A stretch of 64,000 nucleotides of DNA from Amphiduros pacificus (GCA_949316495.1 OX439012.1:26856935-26920934), one strand, 5' to 3'. Shown: positions 1-12,900, counted from the first letter of the stretch. Notes: generated from the sequence alone by a model not told the origin. Numbers and translations are program-made.

Positions 1-1240
1 AGGCGACTAACAATGCCGGTTACAAAAGGGGGACTAACAATGCCGGTTACAAACAGGCGACTAACAATGCCGGTTACAAAGAGGGGAATAACAGTGCCGA
101 TTACAAAGAGGGGAATAACAATGCCGGTTACAAACGGGGGACTAACAATGGCAGTTGCAAACAGGGGACTAACAATGGCAGTTACAAACGGGGGACTAAC
201 AATGCCGGTTACAAATAGTAGACTAACAATGCCGGTTACAAATAGTAGACTAACAATGCCAGTTACAAACAGGCGACTAACAATGCCGGTTACAAAAGGG
301 AGACTAACAATGCCGGTTACAAAGAGGGGAATAACAATGCAGGTTACAAAGAGGGGAATAACAATGCCAGTTACAAAGAGGGGACTAACAATGCCAGTTA
401 CAAAGAGGGGACTAACAATGCCGGTTACAAAGAGGGGAATAACAATGTCGGTTACAAAGAGGGGACTAACAATGCCGGTTACAAAGAGGGGACTAACAAT
501 GCCGGTTACAAACGGGGGACTAACAATGCCGGTTACAAACGGGGGACTAACAATGCCGGTTACAAACGGGGGACTAACAATGCCGGTTACAAACGGGGGA
601 CTAACAATGCCGGTTACAAACAGGGCGACTAACAATGCCGGTTACAAACGGGGGACTAACAATGCCGGTTACAAACGGGGGACTAACAATGCTGGTTACA
701 AACGGGGGACTAACAATGCCGGTTACAAACGGGGGACTAACAATGCCGGTTACAAACGGGGGACTAACAATGCCGGTTACAAACGGGGGACTAACAATGC
801 CGGTTACAAACGGGGGACTAACAATGCCGGTTACAAACGGGGGACTAACAATGCCGGTTACAAACAGGGGAACAAACAATGCCGGTTACAAACGGGGGAC
901 TAACAATGCCGGTTACAAACAGGGGAACAAACAATGCCGGTTACAAACAGGGCGACTAACAATGCCGGTTACAAACGGGGGACTGACAATGCCGGTTACA
1001 AACGGGGGACTGACAATGCCGGTTACAAACGGGGGACTAACAATGCCGGTTACAAACGGGGGACTAACAATGCCGGTTACAAACGGGGGACTAACAATGC
1101 CGGTTACAAACGGGGGACTAACAATGCCGGTTACAAACGGGGGACTAACAATGCCGGTTACAAACGGGGAACAAACAATGCCGGTTACAAACGGGGGACT
1201 AACAATGCCGGTTACAAAGAGGGGACTAACAATAGCAGAA
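1..1240. repeat. 27-bp minisatellite, about 45 copies, runs off the left edge
   Basis: The unit is GGTTACAAACGGGGG followed by ACTAACAATGCC. Variants differ mainly in the purine block (CGGGGG, GAGGGG, CAGGCG). Since 27 is nine codons and the unit has no stop in several frames, long repetitive open frames appear on both strands (MPVTNGGLT repeats on plus). These are by-products of the repeat. It lies in the GIGYF intron after exon 22 or just beyond the gene. Confidence 0.97.
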
Positions 1241-1261
1241 GAAACTGCCTGAGTCTAATGT

Positions 1262-1965
1262 GTCAGGTGTAGATTCATCCAAACTCAAGCTGAGCAAAAG
1301 GAGTTGCCTTCATACAAAAATACAATGCTACACTTTCATCCCATCTTAACACCATTCTAGACACCTAGTTAAAAACAACACAATCTAAACAACACAATCC
1401 TGTTCAGATAACTGGTACATAAACTGATTTTCTTCAGGTTCTAACCATACTGGGATGAGTGTCCTCCAAACTGAACTGTTCAGACAAAAGTAAGTTCAAC
1501 AAAGTCATTTTGGGCTGATGCTAAGACTATCTGCTTTCATTGTATTTCTGAATTACTAAGAATCTCCATTGATGAGCCTGGCGTCACAGACGCCCACAAC
1601 TTAGCAAATCAACACCATCACTTCTTTTGGAGTGGAAACCAGGTTGTTATGGCGACAGATATATATGCACAGACACCTCTCAGATGAGCCACAACCATAA
1701 ATACTGGGGATGACGTCTTGACTTGACTCTCTGGTATTTCATATATTAGTTATTTTACATTCTGACAATGCAAGACCATATATTTATGGTACACAGTGTT
1801 AAATAGTTCACAGCAATTGAATGTCTAATATGAAGTACAAATACTTGGATTGGTCTGAGGTTTCTTCCATTGATTAACTTGTTCCTGTTCACATTTCATT
1901 AATATGCATCAAACTTTGTACATAGACACTAGTATGTCAAGCCAAAGCACATGGTGAGGTGAATT
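1262..1965. other. Unique AT-rich spacer, no gene seen
   Basis: Lies between two minisatellites in what should be GIGYF intron 22. I looked on the minus strand for the conserved C-terminal block of GIGYF (KLLKLFQGV... and QWCEQML... type sequence) and did not find it. Confidence 0.6.
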
Positions 1966-3187
1966 AAAACCAGGATATTTACCTAACTCGACCCATATCC
2001 CTGTGAAGTGAACCAGGATACTTGCCTAACTCTACCTGCATCTCCCTGAGGTAAACCAGGATACTTGCCTAACTCCACCTCTACCCCTGTGAACTGAACC
2101 AGGATGTTTGCCTAACTCTACCTGTGCCCCCCCCCCCCTGAGGGTAACCAGGATGTTTGCCTAACTCTACCTGTGCCCCCCCTGAGGTGAACCAGGATGT
2201 TTGCCTAAGTCTACCTCTACCCCTGTGAATTGAACCAGGATGTTTGCCTAACTCTACCTGTGTCCCCCCGAGGTAAACCAGGATGTTTGCTTAACTCCAC
2301 CTCTACCCCTGTGAATTGAACTAGGATGTTTGCCTAACTCTACCTGTGTCCCTGTGAGGTAAACCAGGATACTTGCTTAACTCTACCTGTATCCCTGAGG
2401 TAAACCAGGATGTTTGCTTAGCTCTACCTGGGTCCCTGTGAGGTAAACCAGGATGTTTGCTTAACTCTACCTGTATCTCTGTGAGGTAAACCAGGATACT
2501 TGCTTAACTCTACCTGTATCCCTGTGAGGTAAACTAGGATACTTGCTTAACTCTACCTGTATCTCTGTGAGGTAAACTAGGATACTTGCTTAACTCTACC
2601 TGTATCCCTGTGAGGTAAACTAGGATACTTGCTTAACTCTACCTGTATCCCTGTGAGGTAAACCAGGATACTTGCTTAACTCTACCTGTGCCCCCCCCCC
2701 TGAGGGTAACCAGAATGTTTGCCTAACTCCACCTTTACCCCTGTGAACTGAACCAAGATGATTGCCTAACTCTACCTGTGCCCCCCCCTGAGGGTAACCA
2801 GAATGTTTGCCTAACTCCACCTTTACCCCTGTGAACTGAACCAAGATGTTTGCTTAACTCTATCTGTATCCCTGTGAGGTAAACCAGGATACTTGCTTAG
2901 CTCTACCTGTGTCCCTGTGAGATAAACCAGGATGTTTGCTTAACTCTACCTGTGTCCCTGTGAGATAAACCAGGATGTTTGCTTAACTCTATCTGTGTCC
3001 CTGTGAGGTAAACCAGGATGTTTGCTTAACTCTATCTGTGTCCCTGTGAGGTAAACCAGGATGTTTGCTTAACTCTATCTGTGTCCCTGTGAGATAAACC
3101 AGGATGTTTGCTTAACTCTATCTGTGTCCCTGTGAGATAAACCAGGATGTTTGCTTAACTCTACCTGGGTCCCTGTGAGGTAAACTG
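1966..3187. repeat. 43-bp minisatellite, about 28 copies
   Basis: The unit is CCAGGATGTTTGCTTAACTC followed by TACCTGTGTCCCTGTGAGGT and AAA. Several copies carry runs of 7-13 C (near 2117, 2174, 2691 and 2780), and the copies with C-runs also share GAGGGTAACC, marking a subfamily. On the minus strand each unit contains CACAG|GTAGAG, a donor-like match, but no exon adjoins the array. Confidence 0.95.
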
Positions 3188-3740
3188 GGGTGTACAATTA
3201 CACTATTCATCTACAAATTTAAGGTCCTTTTTTGGATTATTTGGAAAAATTATATGTTAATCATTATTTGACATTGTTCCTTTCCATTTTCTTTTTTGTA
3301 GTACTTAACGATAGGGGATATCACAAGTGTCTGGGAGCCAAACATGATTTTTTTTATTACTCTCGCTGAATATCATTTAAGGTCTATAATCCACAATGAA
3401 ACACTGGGACAGACTTATGTTTTTTTGGCTTAAATGTGTTCAAAGTCATGTTATTTGTTAATTTAGCACAGAAAAAGTAAACTTAACCAGCTAGTCTTAA
3501 ACCTTTATTATTTAAATTGAACCGGTTTTAACGGTAGTTAAAACGGGTTCGACTCAGTTATTGCAGCTGGACACCATGTGTGCTGTATGAGAAATACCCC
3601 CCACTGACGTCATAGCCTCACTCTCATCCTGGAATCCCCCAGAGCATGCAGAGCCGAAGGCAGTTACGTAAATATACGAGACCACACGAAGTTCTCTCCC
3701 GATGCTTCAAACTGATTGTGGATTATAGACCTTAATAAGA
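3188..3740. other. AT-rich intronic spacer, nothing recognised
   Basis: No exon or repeat family recognised. The phrase AAGGTCTATAATCCACA near 3380 and its inverse TGTGGATTATAGACCTT near 3717 form a spaced inverted repeat, so a non-autonomous DNA element of about 350 bp (3378-3735) may be present. Confidence 0.4.
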
Positions 3741-3830
3741 TTTGTTTTTTTTTGTTTTCTTTGTGGTTTTATATCACTTTCAAAATGATATCAGTTATTT
3801 CATGACAAGACCTATGCATATAAGACTGGC
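3741..3830 (+). repeat. SINE-like repeat family A, partial copy
   Basis: GGTTTTATATCACTTTCAAA followed by ATCAGTTATTTCATGACAAG and ACCTA matches copies at 10757 and 57924. It is truncated after about 90 bp and ends about 5 bp from the donor of GIGYF exon 22. Confidence 0.7.
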
Positions 3831-3834
3831 TTAC

Positions 3835-3992
3835 TTGTTAACTGCAGGCATTTTCTTGTTGGAGATGACCATAGCGTCTTCCCAGAAGCCTTGACCCTGG
3901 GCTGCCCGTCCCCACGCGCCCTCCGCGGCCCAGTTTGATGCCTGGGAGGCCCCCGTCCACACTGCGGCCGTCGCTAGCGGCACTGATGCAGG
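3835..3992 (-). CDS. GIGYF: GIGYF coding exon 22: Trp-containing segment (residues 1018-1069), last exon in window
   Basis: Encodes PASVPLATAAVWTGASQASN, WAAEGAWGRAAQGQGFWEDA and MVISNKKMPAVN. GQGFWEDA matches vertebrate NMGFWDDAVKE, and the spaced Trp residues recall the NQWASDLVSSIWSN segment. The acceptor is TTTTGAAG, which has a weak pyrimidine tract. The donor AACAA|GTAAGC leaves two bases. High GC (over 60%) compared with its surroundings. A SINE-like repeat begins about 5 bp past the donor. Confidence 0.9.
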
Positions 3993-6900
3993 CTTCAAAA
4001 TATCAAACATCTCACATAACAAAGCAAGAAAAGATCAGGATTTTTTGTGATAGGCAATGGAATGTTATCTTTACATGTACACTTTGTGAAGATTATCCAG
4101 AATATCATTTAGTAAAGATTATCTTGATCATTTGGCAGGAGATGGTGAACAAGATGTCTGCATTTCAACCTGGCAAAACTCCCGAAATCTTCCTTATATT
4201 TTCAAATTATGATTTAGTTCTTGTTTGGAAACATATGGAATATATATCTATTTTTTTCCAGTATTGATTTTTTTCTTGTAGCGAGTAGATTAATATACCT
4301 TGTGGGGCTTGGGGGTGTTCTGTTGTTTCTGCCGCTCGCGTTCTAGTTGCCGTGCCTGTTCCTGTTGTATGTCCCTCAGTGACATAGGACCCGAGGGTTG
4401 GGCCGCAGCTCTGAAAGTACCACACCAATAGAGTCTAAAATGTTTCTTGCTGTTAGGCTGCTCATATCAATCAAATTGTGAAACGGTGTTTTTACGACCC
4501 TTCCAGCAACCATGGCCATATCAGGTCGACTTTCAAGCCTTTATACCAAAGGCACACTGCTGGCAATGGGAGTTGAATCCACCACTTCCTGTCCTCCACT
4601 TATATATCCATTAAAGGCAGAGATCCTACTTTCTAATAACTGTGCTAGTGGGGCCAGTATTATAAATCAAATTAAAGTAAAAAGAGACTTCATAAGTTGC
4701 ATGTCTGGCCAAACATGCAGAATATTAAGTATCAAAACTATGTTTCAGGGAAACACAATTTTGTTTTTTGCTAAATTCAAAATATTGCTTATAAAAGGCA
4801 TCCCACAGAATATAATGGTTGATGTAGCATGCTCATAAAAGAATTATCTGGGTGGTAGATGTACTTGTAAAGTTACAGATATGACTGAGGTTTAATTTTC
4901 AAATACAATGTATCCAGCTTTGCGAGGCCTTTTCTCTCAGATTACCGGCCTAGTGCTTATGGTCTACATCAGTGTTCAAACTGACCACGCATTAATTATT
5001 CAGCCTCGCAAATATTCTCAAGGAACAGACACTTTCAATGTCAGGACATTATTTCAAGCGACGCCCCGTATCATTTTTCGTCAAATAAGAGTCTGCCCAT
5101 AAAACATCATTTTATATATTACTTCTAGTAACATGACATCTGGTTATATGACAAACAAGCCATGCCTTGTCTGGTTAGGACATGAAGTAGATTTTGATAC
5201 CTTCAAGCCAAAGTAATCAAATAAACGGAGAGGGTGTTATAATAGCGAGACTGACTCAAGGGAGAATACTATGAAAGTTAAAACAAGCAAAAATTCCAGG
5301 CAATATTGTGGCCTAATTACAATTCAGAACGAACGGACGGACGGATGGACAGACAAAACACACCAAGATAAAGCAGCCATTATATTCCCACTATGGAGCC
5401 TATTAAGTGGGAATCAACTCACTTCTGCTGAGTCCATGACTTGGCCTGCTGCTGCTGCTGCTGCTGTAATGCCACCAGGTGTCGCTGCATCTCCATCCGA
5501 CGCTGGTGCTGTCAACAAACAAACGTCAACATATCTTTATACATCCCCCTATGTTATTTTATCACATTTTTAAAGAATTTTATTTTGTCCAAAAATTAAT
5601 TTCCCTCAAACTATGTGCCAGAGATGTCAAAATGGCAGCTTATTAACTGGTGTGATGCTTAGCAGAAACAAAATTTAGATTTTATAGATCACTGATGCCA
5701 GACATTGTCTGATTATGACGCTTGTATATAACTGACAAGGATTCGAACCAGGAAACCCTGTGTTTCAATGCAAACACTCTACCAAGCTATATCTAATGTG
5801 CAACAGAATCTAAAAAGGGAGCCGTTTAAGCTCAGTGTGATACTACGGAGTGACTATGCTCACCTGTCCCTGCTCTTTACGCTGCTGTATCTCGGCCAGT
5901 GAGGGCCTCTTATCTGAGTGTGACACTATGGACGGACTGTGCTCACCTGTCCCTGCTCTTTAAGCTGCTGTATCTCGGCCAGCGAGGGCCTCTATTTGAG
6001 TGACACTATGGACGGACTGTGCTTACCTGTCCCTGCTCTTTACACTGCTGTATCTCGGCCAGTGAGGGCCTCTATCTGAGTGACACTATAGACGGACTGT
6101 GCTCACCTGTCCCTGCTCTTTACGCTGCTGTATCTTGGCCAGCGAGGGCCTCTATCTGAGTGACACTAAGGACGGACTGTGCTCACCTGTCCCTGCTCTT
6201 TACGCTGCTGTATCTCGGGCAGTGAGGGCCTCTATCTGAGTGTGACACTGCAGAGTGTGACACTGCAGAGTGACTCTGCTCACCTGTCCCTGCTCTTTAC
6301 CCTGCTGTATCTCGGCCAGCGAGGGCCTCTATCTGTGTGACACTATGAACGGACTGTGCTCACCTGTCCCTGCTCTTTACGCTGCTGTATCTCGGCCAGC
6401 GAGGGCCTCTATCTGAGTGTGACACTATGAACGGACTCTGCTCACCTGTCCCTGCTCTTTCCGCTGATTATCTCAGCCAGCGAGGGCCTCTATCGGAGTA
6501 TGACATTATGAACGGACTCACCTCTTCCTGTTCTTTACGCTGCTGTTCGGCTTCGAGCTGCTGTATTTCAGCCAATGACGGCCCGGATGAGGAGGACGGC
6601 AGCTGGTTGTTCATAGTTCCCCACTGTGCAGACGCTGGTAACTGCAAGAAACAACCACATTCCTTTAAAATACACCAAAGTTCTGACAAAATTTTGCCTT
6701 CAACCAAGCATTCTGAATATAAAAATATGCTACTTTAGCAAATATGTTATTTATTAATGCCAGATTATAACTTATTACATTATCATTTGCTCAGGTTAAG
6801 AGTCGTTATATTTCAAATTTTAAACAAACTTACTGAATAATATTGATCAAAACAATAAAGAATTTAATTAATAACAAATTTATCCACCTAAACTTCATCA

Positions 6901-9900
6901 GAAAATAATCTCAGGAAATATCTTCATAATGACAAGCTAAAATCTAAATAATAAATATTTTGCTCCAATATTTTTAACATGAGCCTGCATTAATGTGGCA
7001 TGCACTGACCTACAAGCATGTTTTATATGAGCCTGCAAACATTAATGTGACCTGCACTGACCTGCACATTAGCCACGAGGCCTACCTAGCGAGGTGCCCT
7101 GCACTGACCTGCATATTAGCCACGAGGCCTACCTAGCGAGGTGACCTGCACTGACCTGCATATTAGCCACGAGGCCTACCTAGCGAGGTGACCTGCACTG
7201 ACCTGCATATTAGCCACGAGGCCTACCTAGCGAGGTGACCTGCACTGACCTGCATATTAGCCACGAGGCCTACCTAGCGAGGTGACCTGCACTGACCTGC
7301 ATATTAGCCACGAGGCCTACCCAGCGAGGTGACCTGCACTGACCTGCATATTAGCCACGAGGCCTACCTAGAGGTGACCTGCACTGACCTGCATATTAGC
7401 CACGAGGCCTACCTAGCGAGGTGACCTGCACTGACCTGCATATTAGCCACGAGGCCTACCTAAAGGTGACCTGCACTGACCTGCATATTAGCCACGAGGC
7501 CTACCTAGCGAGGTGCCCTGCACTGACCTGCATATTAGCCACGAGGCCTACCTAGAGGTGACCTGCACTGACCTGCATATTAGCCACGAGGCCTACCTAG
7601 CGAGGTGCCCTGCACTGACCTGCATATTAGCCACGAGGCCTACCCAGCGAGGTGACCTACACTGACCTGCATATTAGCCACGAGGCCTACCCAGCGAGGT
7701 GACCTGCACTGACCTGCATATTAGCCACGAGGCCTACCTAGAGGTGCCCTGCACTGACCTGCATATTAGCCACGAGGCCTACCTAGCGAGGTGCCCTGCA
7801 CTGACCTGCATATTAGCCACGAGGCCTACCTAGCGAGGTGACCTGCACTGACCTGCATATTAGCCACGAGGCCTACCTAGCGAGGTGACCTGCACTGACC
7901 TGCATATTAGCCACGAGGCCTACCCAGCGAGGTGACCTGCACTGACCTGCATATTAGCCACGAGGCCTACCCAGCGAGGTGACCTGCACTGACCTGCATA
8001 TTAGCCACGAGGCCTACCCAGCGAGGTGACCTGCACTGACCTGCATATTAGCCACGAGGCCTACCTAGAGGTGCCCTGCACTGACCTGCATATTAGCCAC
8101 GAGGCCTACCTAGCGAGGTGACCTGCACTGACCTGCATATTAGCCACGAGGCCTACCTAGCGAGGTGCCCTGCACTGACCTGCATATTAGCCACGAGGCC
8201 TACCTAGCAAGGTGCCCTGCACTGACCTGCATATTAGCCACGAGGCCTACCTAGCGAGGTGCCCTGCACTGACCTGCATATTAGCCACGAGGCCTACCTA
8301 GAGGTGACCTGCACTGACCTGCATATTAGCCACGAGGCCTACCTAGAGGTGACCTGCACTGACCTGCATATTAGCCACGAGGCCTACCTAGCGAGGTGAC
8401 CTGCACTGACCTGCATATTAGCCACGAGGCCTACCTAGAGGTGACCTGCACTGACCTGCATATTAGCCACGAGGCCTACCCAGCGAGGTGACCTGCACTG
8501 ACCTGCATATTAGCCACGAGGCCTACCCAGCGAGGTGACCTGCACTGACCTGCATATTAGCCACGAGGCCTACCTAGCGAGGTGCCCTGCACTGACCTGC
8601 ATATTAGCCACGAGGCCTACCCAGCGAGGTGACCTACACTGACCTGCATATTAGCCACGAGGCCTACCTAGCGAGGTGACCTGCACTGACCTGCATATTA
8701 GCCACGAGGCCTACCTAGCGAGGTGCCCTGCACTGACCTGCATATTAGCCACGAGGCCTACCTAGAGGTGACCTGCATATTAGCCACGAGGCCTACCTAG
8801 AGGTGACCTGCACTGACCTGCATATTAGCCACGCGGCCTATCCAGCGAGGTGACCTACACTGACCTGCATATTAGCCACGAGGCCTACCTAGCGAGGTGC
8901 CCTGCACTGACCTGCATATTAGCCACGAGGCCTACCTAGAGGTGACCTGCACTGACCTGCACATTAGCCACGAGGCCTACCCAGCAAGGTGACCTGCACT
9001 GACCTGCAGATTAGCCACGAGGCCTACCCAGCGAGGTGACCTACACTGACCTGCGTTAACGTGACCTGCACTGACCTGCGTTAACGTGACCTGCACTGAC
9101 CTGCATATTAGCCATCTGTTCCTGCTGCATTCTCCTCAGCGCCTCCTGCTGGTGACGTCGCATCTCCTCCGCCTTCTGTCTTCTCATAATCTCCTCTGCT
9201 CTCTTTCTCTCCATCTCTTCTATCTCTCTCCTCTTTCTCTCCTCCTCGTCTTGACGTCTCCTGTCCTCTTCTTGGCGTCTTCTTTCCTCCTCTTTTCTCC
9301 TTTCTTCCTCTTCTCGTCTTCTTGCTTCTTCTTGTTCTCTCTACAAATCAAACCACATATTTTAGGCTGCATTCTACTCAAACAAAATTTGTAATTCTTT
9401 TTTAAAACATACAAAATTACCACCCGACTTAGCTTCAACATGTTGCAGTCTAGATGTCTTTTTCAATTTCCTATTCAAAAAATGTTTCTTTACTGACACT
9501 ATAGGCATCTCAAATATTTTTATTATAGTATTTAAGGTTTTTTTTCATTATATTTTGAGTATTTAATTTAATAAATTAAATCTTTTTACCCTGATCTGGT
9601 CTGCTATTCTCTGCCTCTCCATCTCTTTCTGTCGTTCCATCTCCACCTTCCTCCTCTCCTCCTCTTCCCGCTGCCTTCTCTCCTCCTCCTCTTTCTGTCT
9701 CTGCAGCTCCTCTTCTTGCCTCCTTCTCTCTTCCGCCTCCCTCTGCTCCTGTTCCTGAAAAGAAAAGGAAAAAAATTACCATCAAAATTCGTAATCTGCA
9801 GAACTCTTACTGAATAGTTTGCTTACCCAATGAAACATTGACAAAATATTAACCCAAGTTCCATTTTTTTAATTTTCAAAAAAAGATATGATACTGTGTG

Positions 9901-12900
9901 AAGGAGTAATGTAGCAAAAAGCTGATCACATGGGCTTTCTTATACAACAAGTTAAAATCTAGAATCACGGACACACAGACCCACAGATAGAGCCAAAAAA
10001 TTCCCGTGCCTAAAATGATTTTCTTAATACAGAGCTAAAAGGAGTTTAAATACCCTGATAAGGAATGATGCAACAAAAAATGACGATATGGGCTATCTAA
10101 TATAAGACAACCATTCTAGTTTTGTCCAATGGTAGCAGTGACCTTGAGTGGTGACCTTGCGTGACTATGTCATATAAGAGAGTGTGGTTACGTACTCGGT
10201 GCTGTCTCTCCAGGTCCTGTCTCTGTATATCTTCAAGTGACGGCGGCTGCTTGGGAGTCTCAATGTCCCATACGCTTGTACCCTGTGTCCAACCTCCTGA
10301 TAACAAAAACAAACTCTCAATGTATAAATATAGCTCAAATCAGGTTTAATACAGGACAAATAAAACTTAATATAGGTCAAGTAAGTTTCCGTATAATTCA
10401 TAGTAGTTTTAATATAATTCAATTTTTTTTTTTCTATTTTGTCTGATTCGGTCTTGTATTGCTCTAGGCTGTTTTATCATTATTAGGATTTGTGTTCAAC
10501 CCTTATGGAGTTTGGATTATTCCCAAAAAGTAGCGAAAAGAGATCTGAATCTTGCAAATATTTTCCCATGTTCCACCATAGAGTTTGGATTATTCCCAAA
10601 AAGTAGTGTGAAGAGATCTGAATTTTGCAAATATTTTCCCATGTTCCACCATAGAGTTTGGATTATTCCCAAAAAGTAGTGTGAAGAGATCTGAATTTTG
10701 CAAATATTTTCCCATGTTCCACCATCGAGTTTGGATTATTCCCAAAAAGTAATGTGTTTGTTTGTTTGGGGTTTTACATCACTTTCAAAATTATATCAGT
10801 CATTTCGTGATGAGACCTACTTGTAACAGATATAGTACTGCCTAACTGAATTGTCATGTCGCAGGTCCTTGACATGACAACCCTCCCGGTCACAGATTTA
10901 CAAGGACAACAGGTTAACGCTTTATTTTCCCATGTTCCACCACAGAGTTTGGATCATTCCCGGATCTATATTGACAAATAAGGCAAGCAGGGTGCTGTAT
11001 GCTCTGACCTGAGGTGACAGGGGGCGGTGGTCCCTGGCCGGCCCACATTGCTGCCGGGTCATCCAGGCCCCCGGGCTGAGACATGGACCGATGGAAGCTC
11101 GGCATAGCCGCACCATTTGGCGTTGACATTGACCTGTGGAATGCTGGGTGACCTTGACCTCCCGGCTGTTCTCCCTCCCTGGAAAATAAACACCAGGTTA
11201 AAATTTCCTTCAATGTAAACACAATATATAAATGTTGTCTTGAACAAGTGAATGAAGAGTGGCATTGTTGGTTCATCTGGATCTGTTATTAAGTTACTAA
11301 GAGCACTGACCTCGGTGAGAGGCTGGGAGGGAGATGGGGAGAGTGACACTATGTTACTAAGAGCACTGACCTGGGTGAGAGGCTGGGAGGTAGATGGGGA
11401 GAGGCTGAGAGGAAGATGGGGAGAGTGACACTAGGTTACTAAGAGCACTAACCTGGGTGAGAGGCTGAGAGGAAGATGGGGAGAGTGACACTAGGTTACT
11501 AAGAGCACTGACCTGGGTGAGATGCTGGGAGGGAGATCGGGAGAGGGACACTATGTTACTAAGAGCACTGACCTGGGTGAGATGCTGGGAGGGAGATGGG
11601 GAGAGTGACACTATGTTACTAAGAGCACTGACCTGGGTGAGAGGCTGGGAGGAAGATCGGGAGAGGGACACTATGTTACTAAGAGCACTGACCTGGGTGA
11701 GAGGCTGGGAGGAAGATGGGGAGAGGGACACTATGTTACTAAGAGCACTGACCTGGGTGAGAGGCTGGGAGGGAGATGGGGAGAGTGACACTATGTTACT
11801 AAGAGCACTGACCTGGGTGAGATGCTGGGAGGGAGATGGGGAGAGTGACACTATGTTACTGAGAGCACTGACCTGGGTGAGAGGCTGGGAGGTAGATGGG
11901 GAGAGTGACACTATGTTACTAAGAGCACTGACCTGGGTGAGAGGCTGGGAGGAAGATGGGGAGAGTGACACTATGTTACTAAGAGCACTGACCTGGGTGA
12001 GAGGCTGGGAGGGAGATGGGGAGAGTGACACTATGTTACTGAGAGCACTGACCTGGGTGAGAGGCTGGGAGGTAGATGGGGAGAGTGACACTATGTTACT
12101 AAGAGCACTGACCTGGGTGAGAGGCTGGGAGGAAGATGGGGAGAGTGACACTATGTTACTAAGAGCACTGACCTGGGTGAGAGGCTGGGAGGGAGATGGG
12201 GAGAGTCACACTAGGTTACTAAGAGCACTGACCTGGGTGAGAGGCTGGGAGGGAGATGGGGAGAGTGACACTATGTTACTAAGAGCACTGACCTGGGTGA
12301 GAGGCTGGGAGGTAGATGGGGAGAGTGACACTATGTTACTGAGAGCACTGACCTGGGTGAGAGGCTGGGAGGTAGATGGGGAGAGTGACACTATGTTACT
12401 AAGAGCACTGACCTGGGTGAGAGGCTGGGAGGAAGATGGGGAGAGTGACACTATGTTACTAAGAGCACTGACCTGGGTGAGAGGCTGGGAGGGAGATGGG
12501 GAGAGTGACACTATGTTACTAAGAGCACTGACCTGGGTGAGAGGCTGGGAGGGAGATGGGGAGAGGGACACTATGTTACTAAGAGCACTGACCTGGGTGA
12601 GAGGCTGGGAGGTTGTTGTTGCGGGGCTGACGCCGGTTGTGGGGCGGACGTTGCTGGCATCGGGGGTAGTTTCATCAGCTGCTGTGGGGTTGGGGGTGGC
12701 TGCTGAGCCAGCGCCTGATAGATCATAGCCTGCTGCTGCTGAGGAGAAAGCTTGTTGAACCCTTCCTGCTGCTGCAGCATCGCTATCATCTGCTGCATCT
12801 GCAGTTGCCTGTCAAAATAGAAATCATAGTCAGCATGAAGTTTCACTGCCAAAGAAATTTCCTCATCAAGCTGAAACAATTTAATAACACATCCATCAAA

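Noticed and set aside
13-1272. Long frames on both strands (up to 296 codons, MPVTNGGLT repeats)
   Set aside because: They follow the 27-bp repeat, exist in several frames and strands at once, and start and stop with the array.
1-3740. C-terminal exons of GIGYF
   Set aside because: Searched for the conserved C-terminal blocks on the minus strand and saw none; they must lie beyond the left edge.
5733-5800. Functional tRNA gene
   Set aside because: A and B boxes are present but stems do not pair; same for 54975-55044 and 17907-18004.
9086-9785. Plus-strand frames over the coiled-coil exons
   Set aside because: Antisense of GIGYF exons 17 and 18; purine-rich coding strands give open antisense frames.
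11517-12728. 403-codon plus-strand frame and 264-codon minus frame
   Set aside because: Produced by a 60-bp (20-codon) repeat without stops; antisense to exon 14 at one end.
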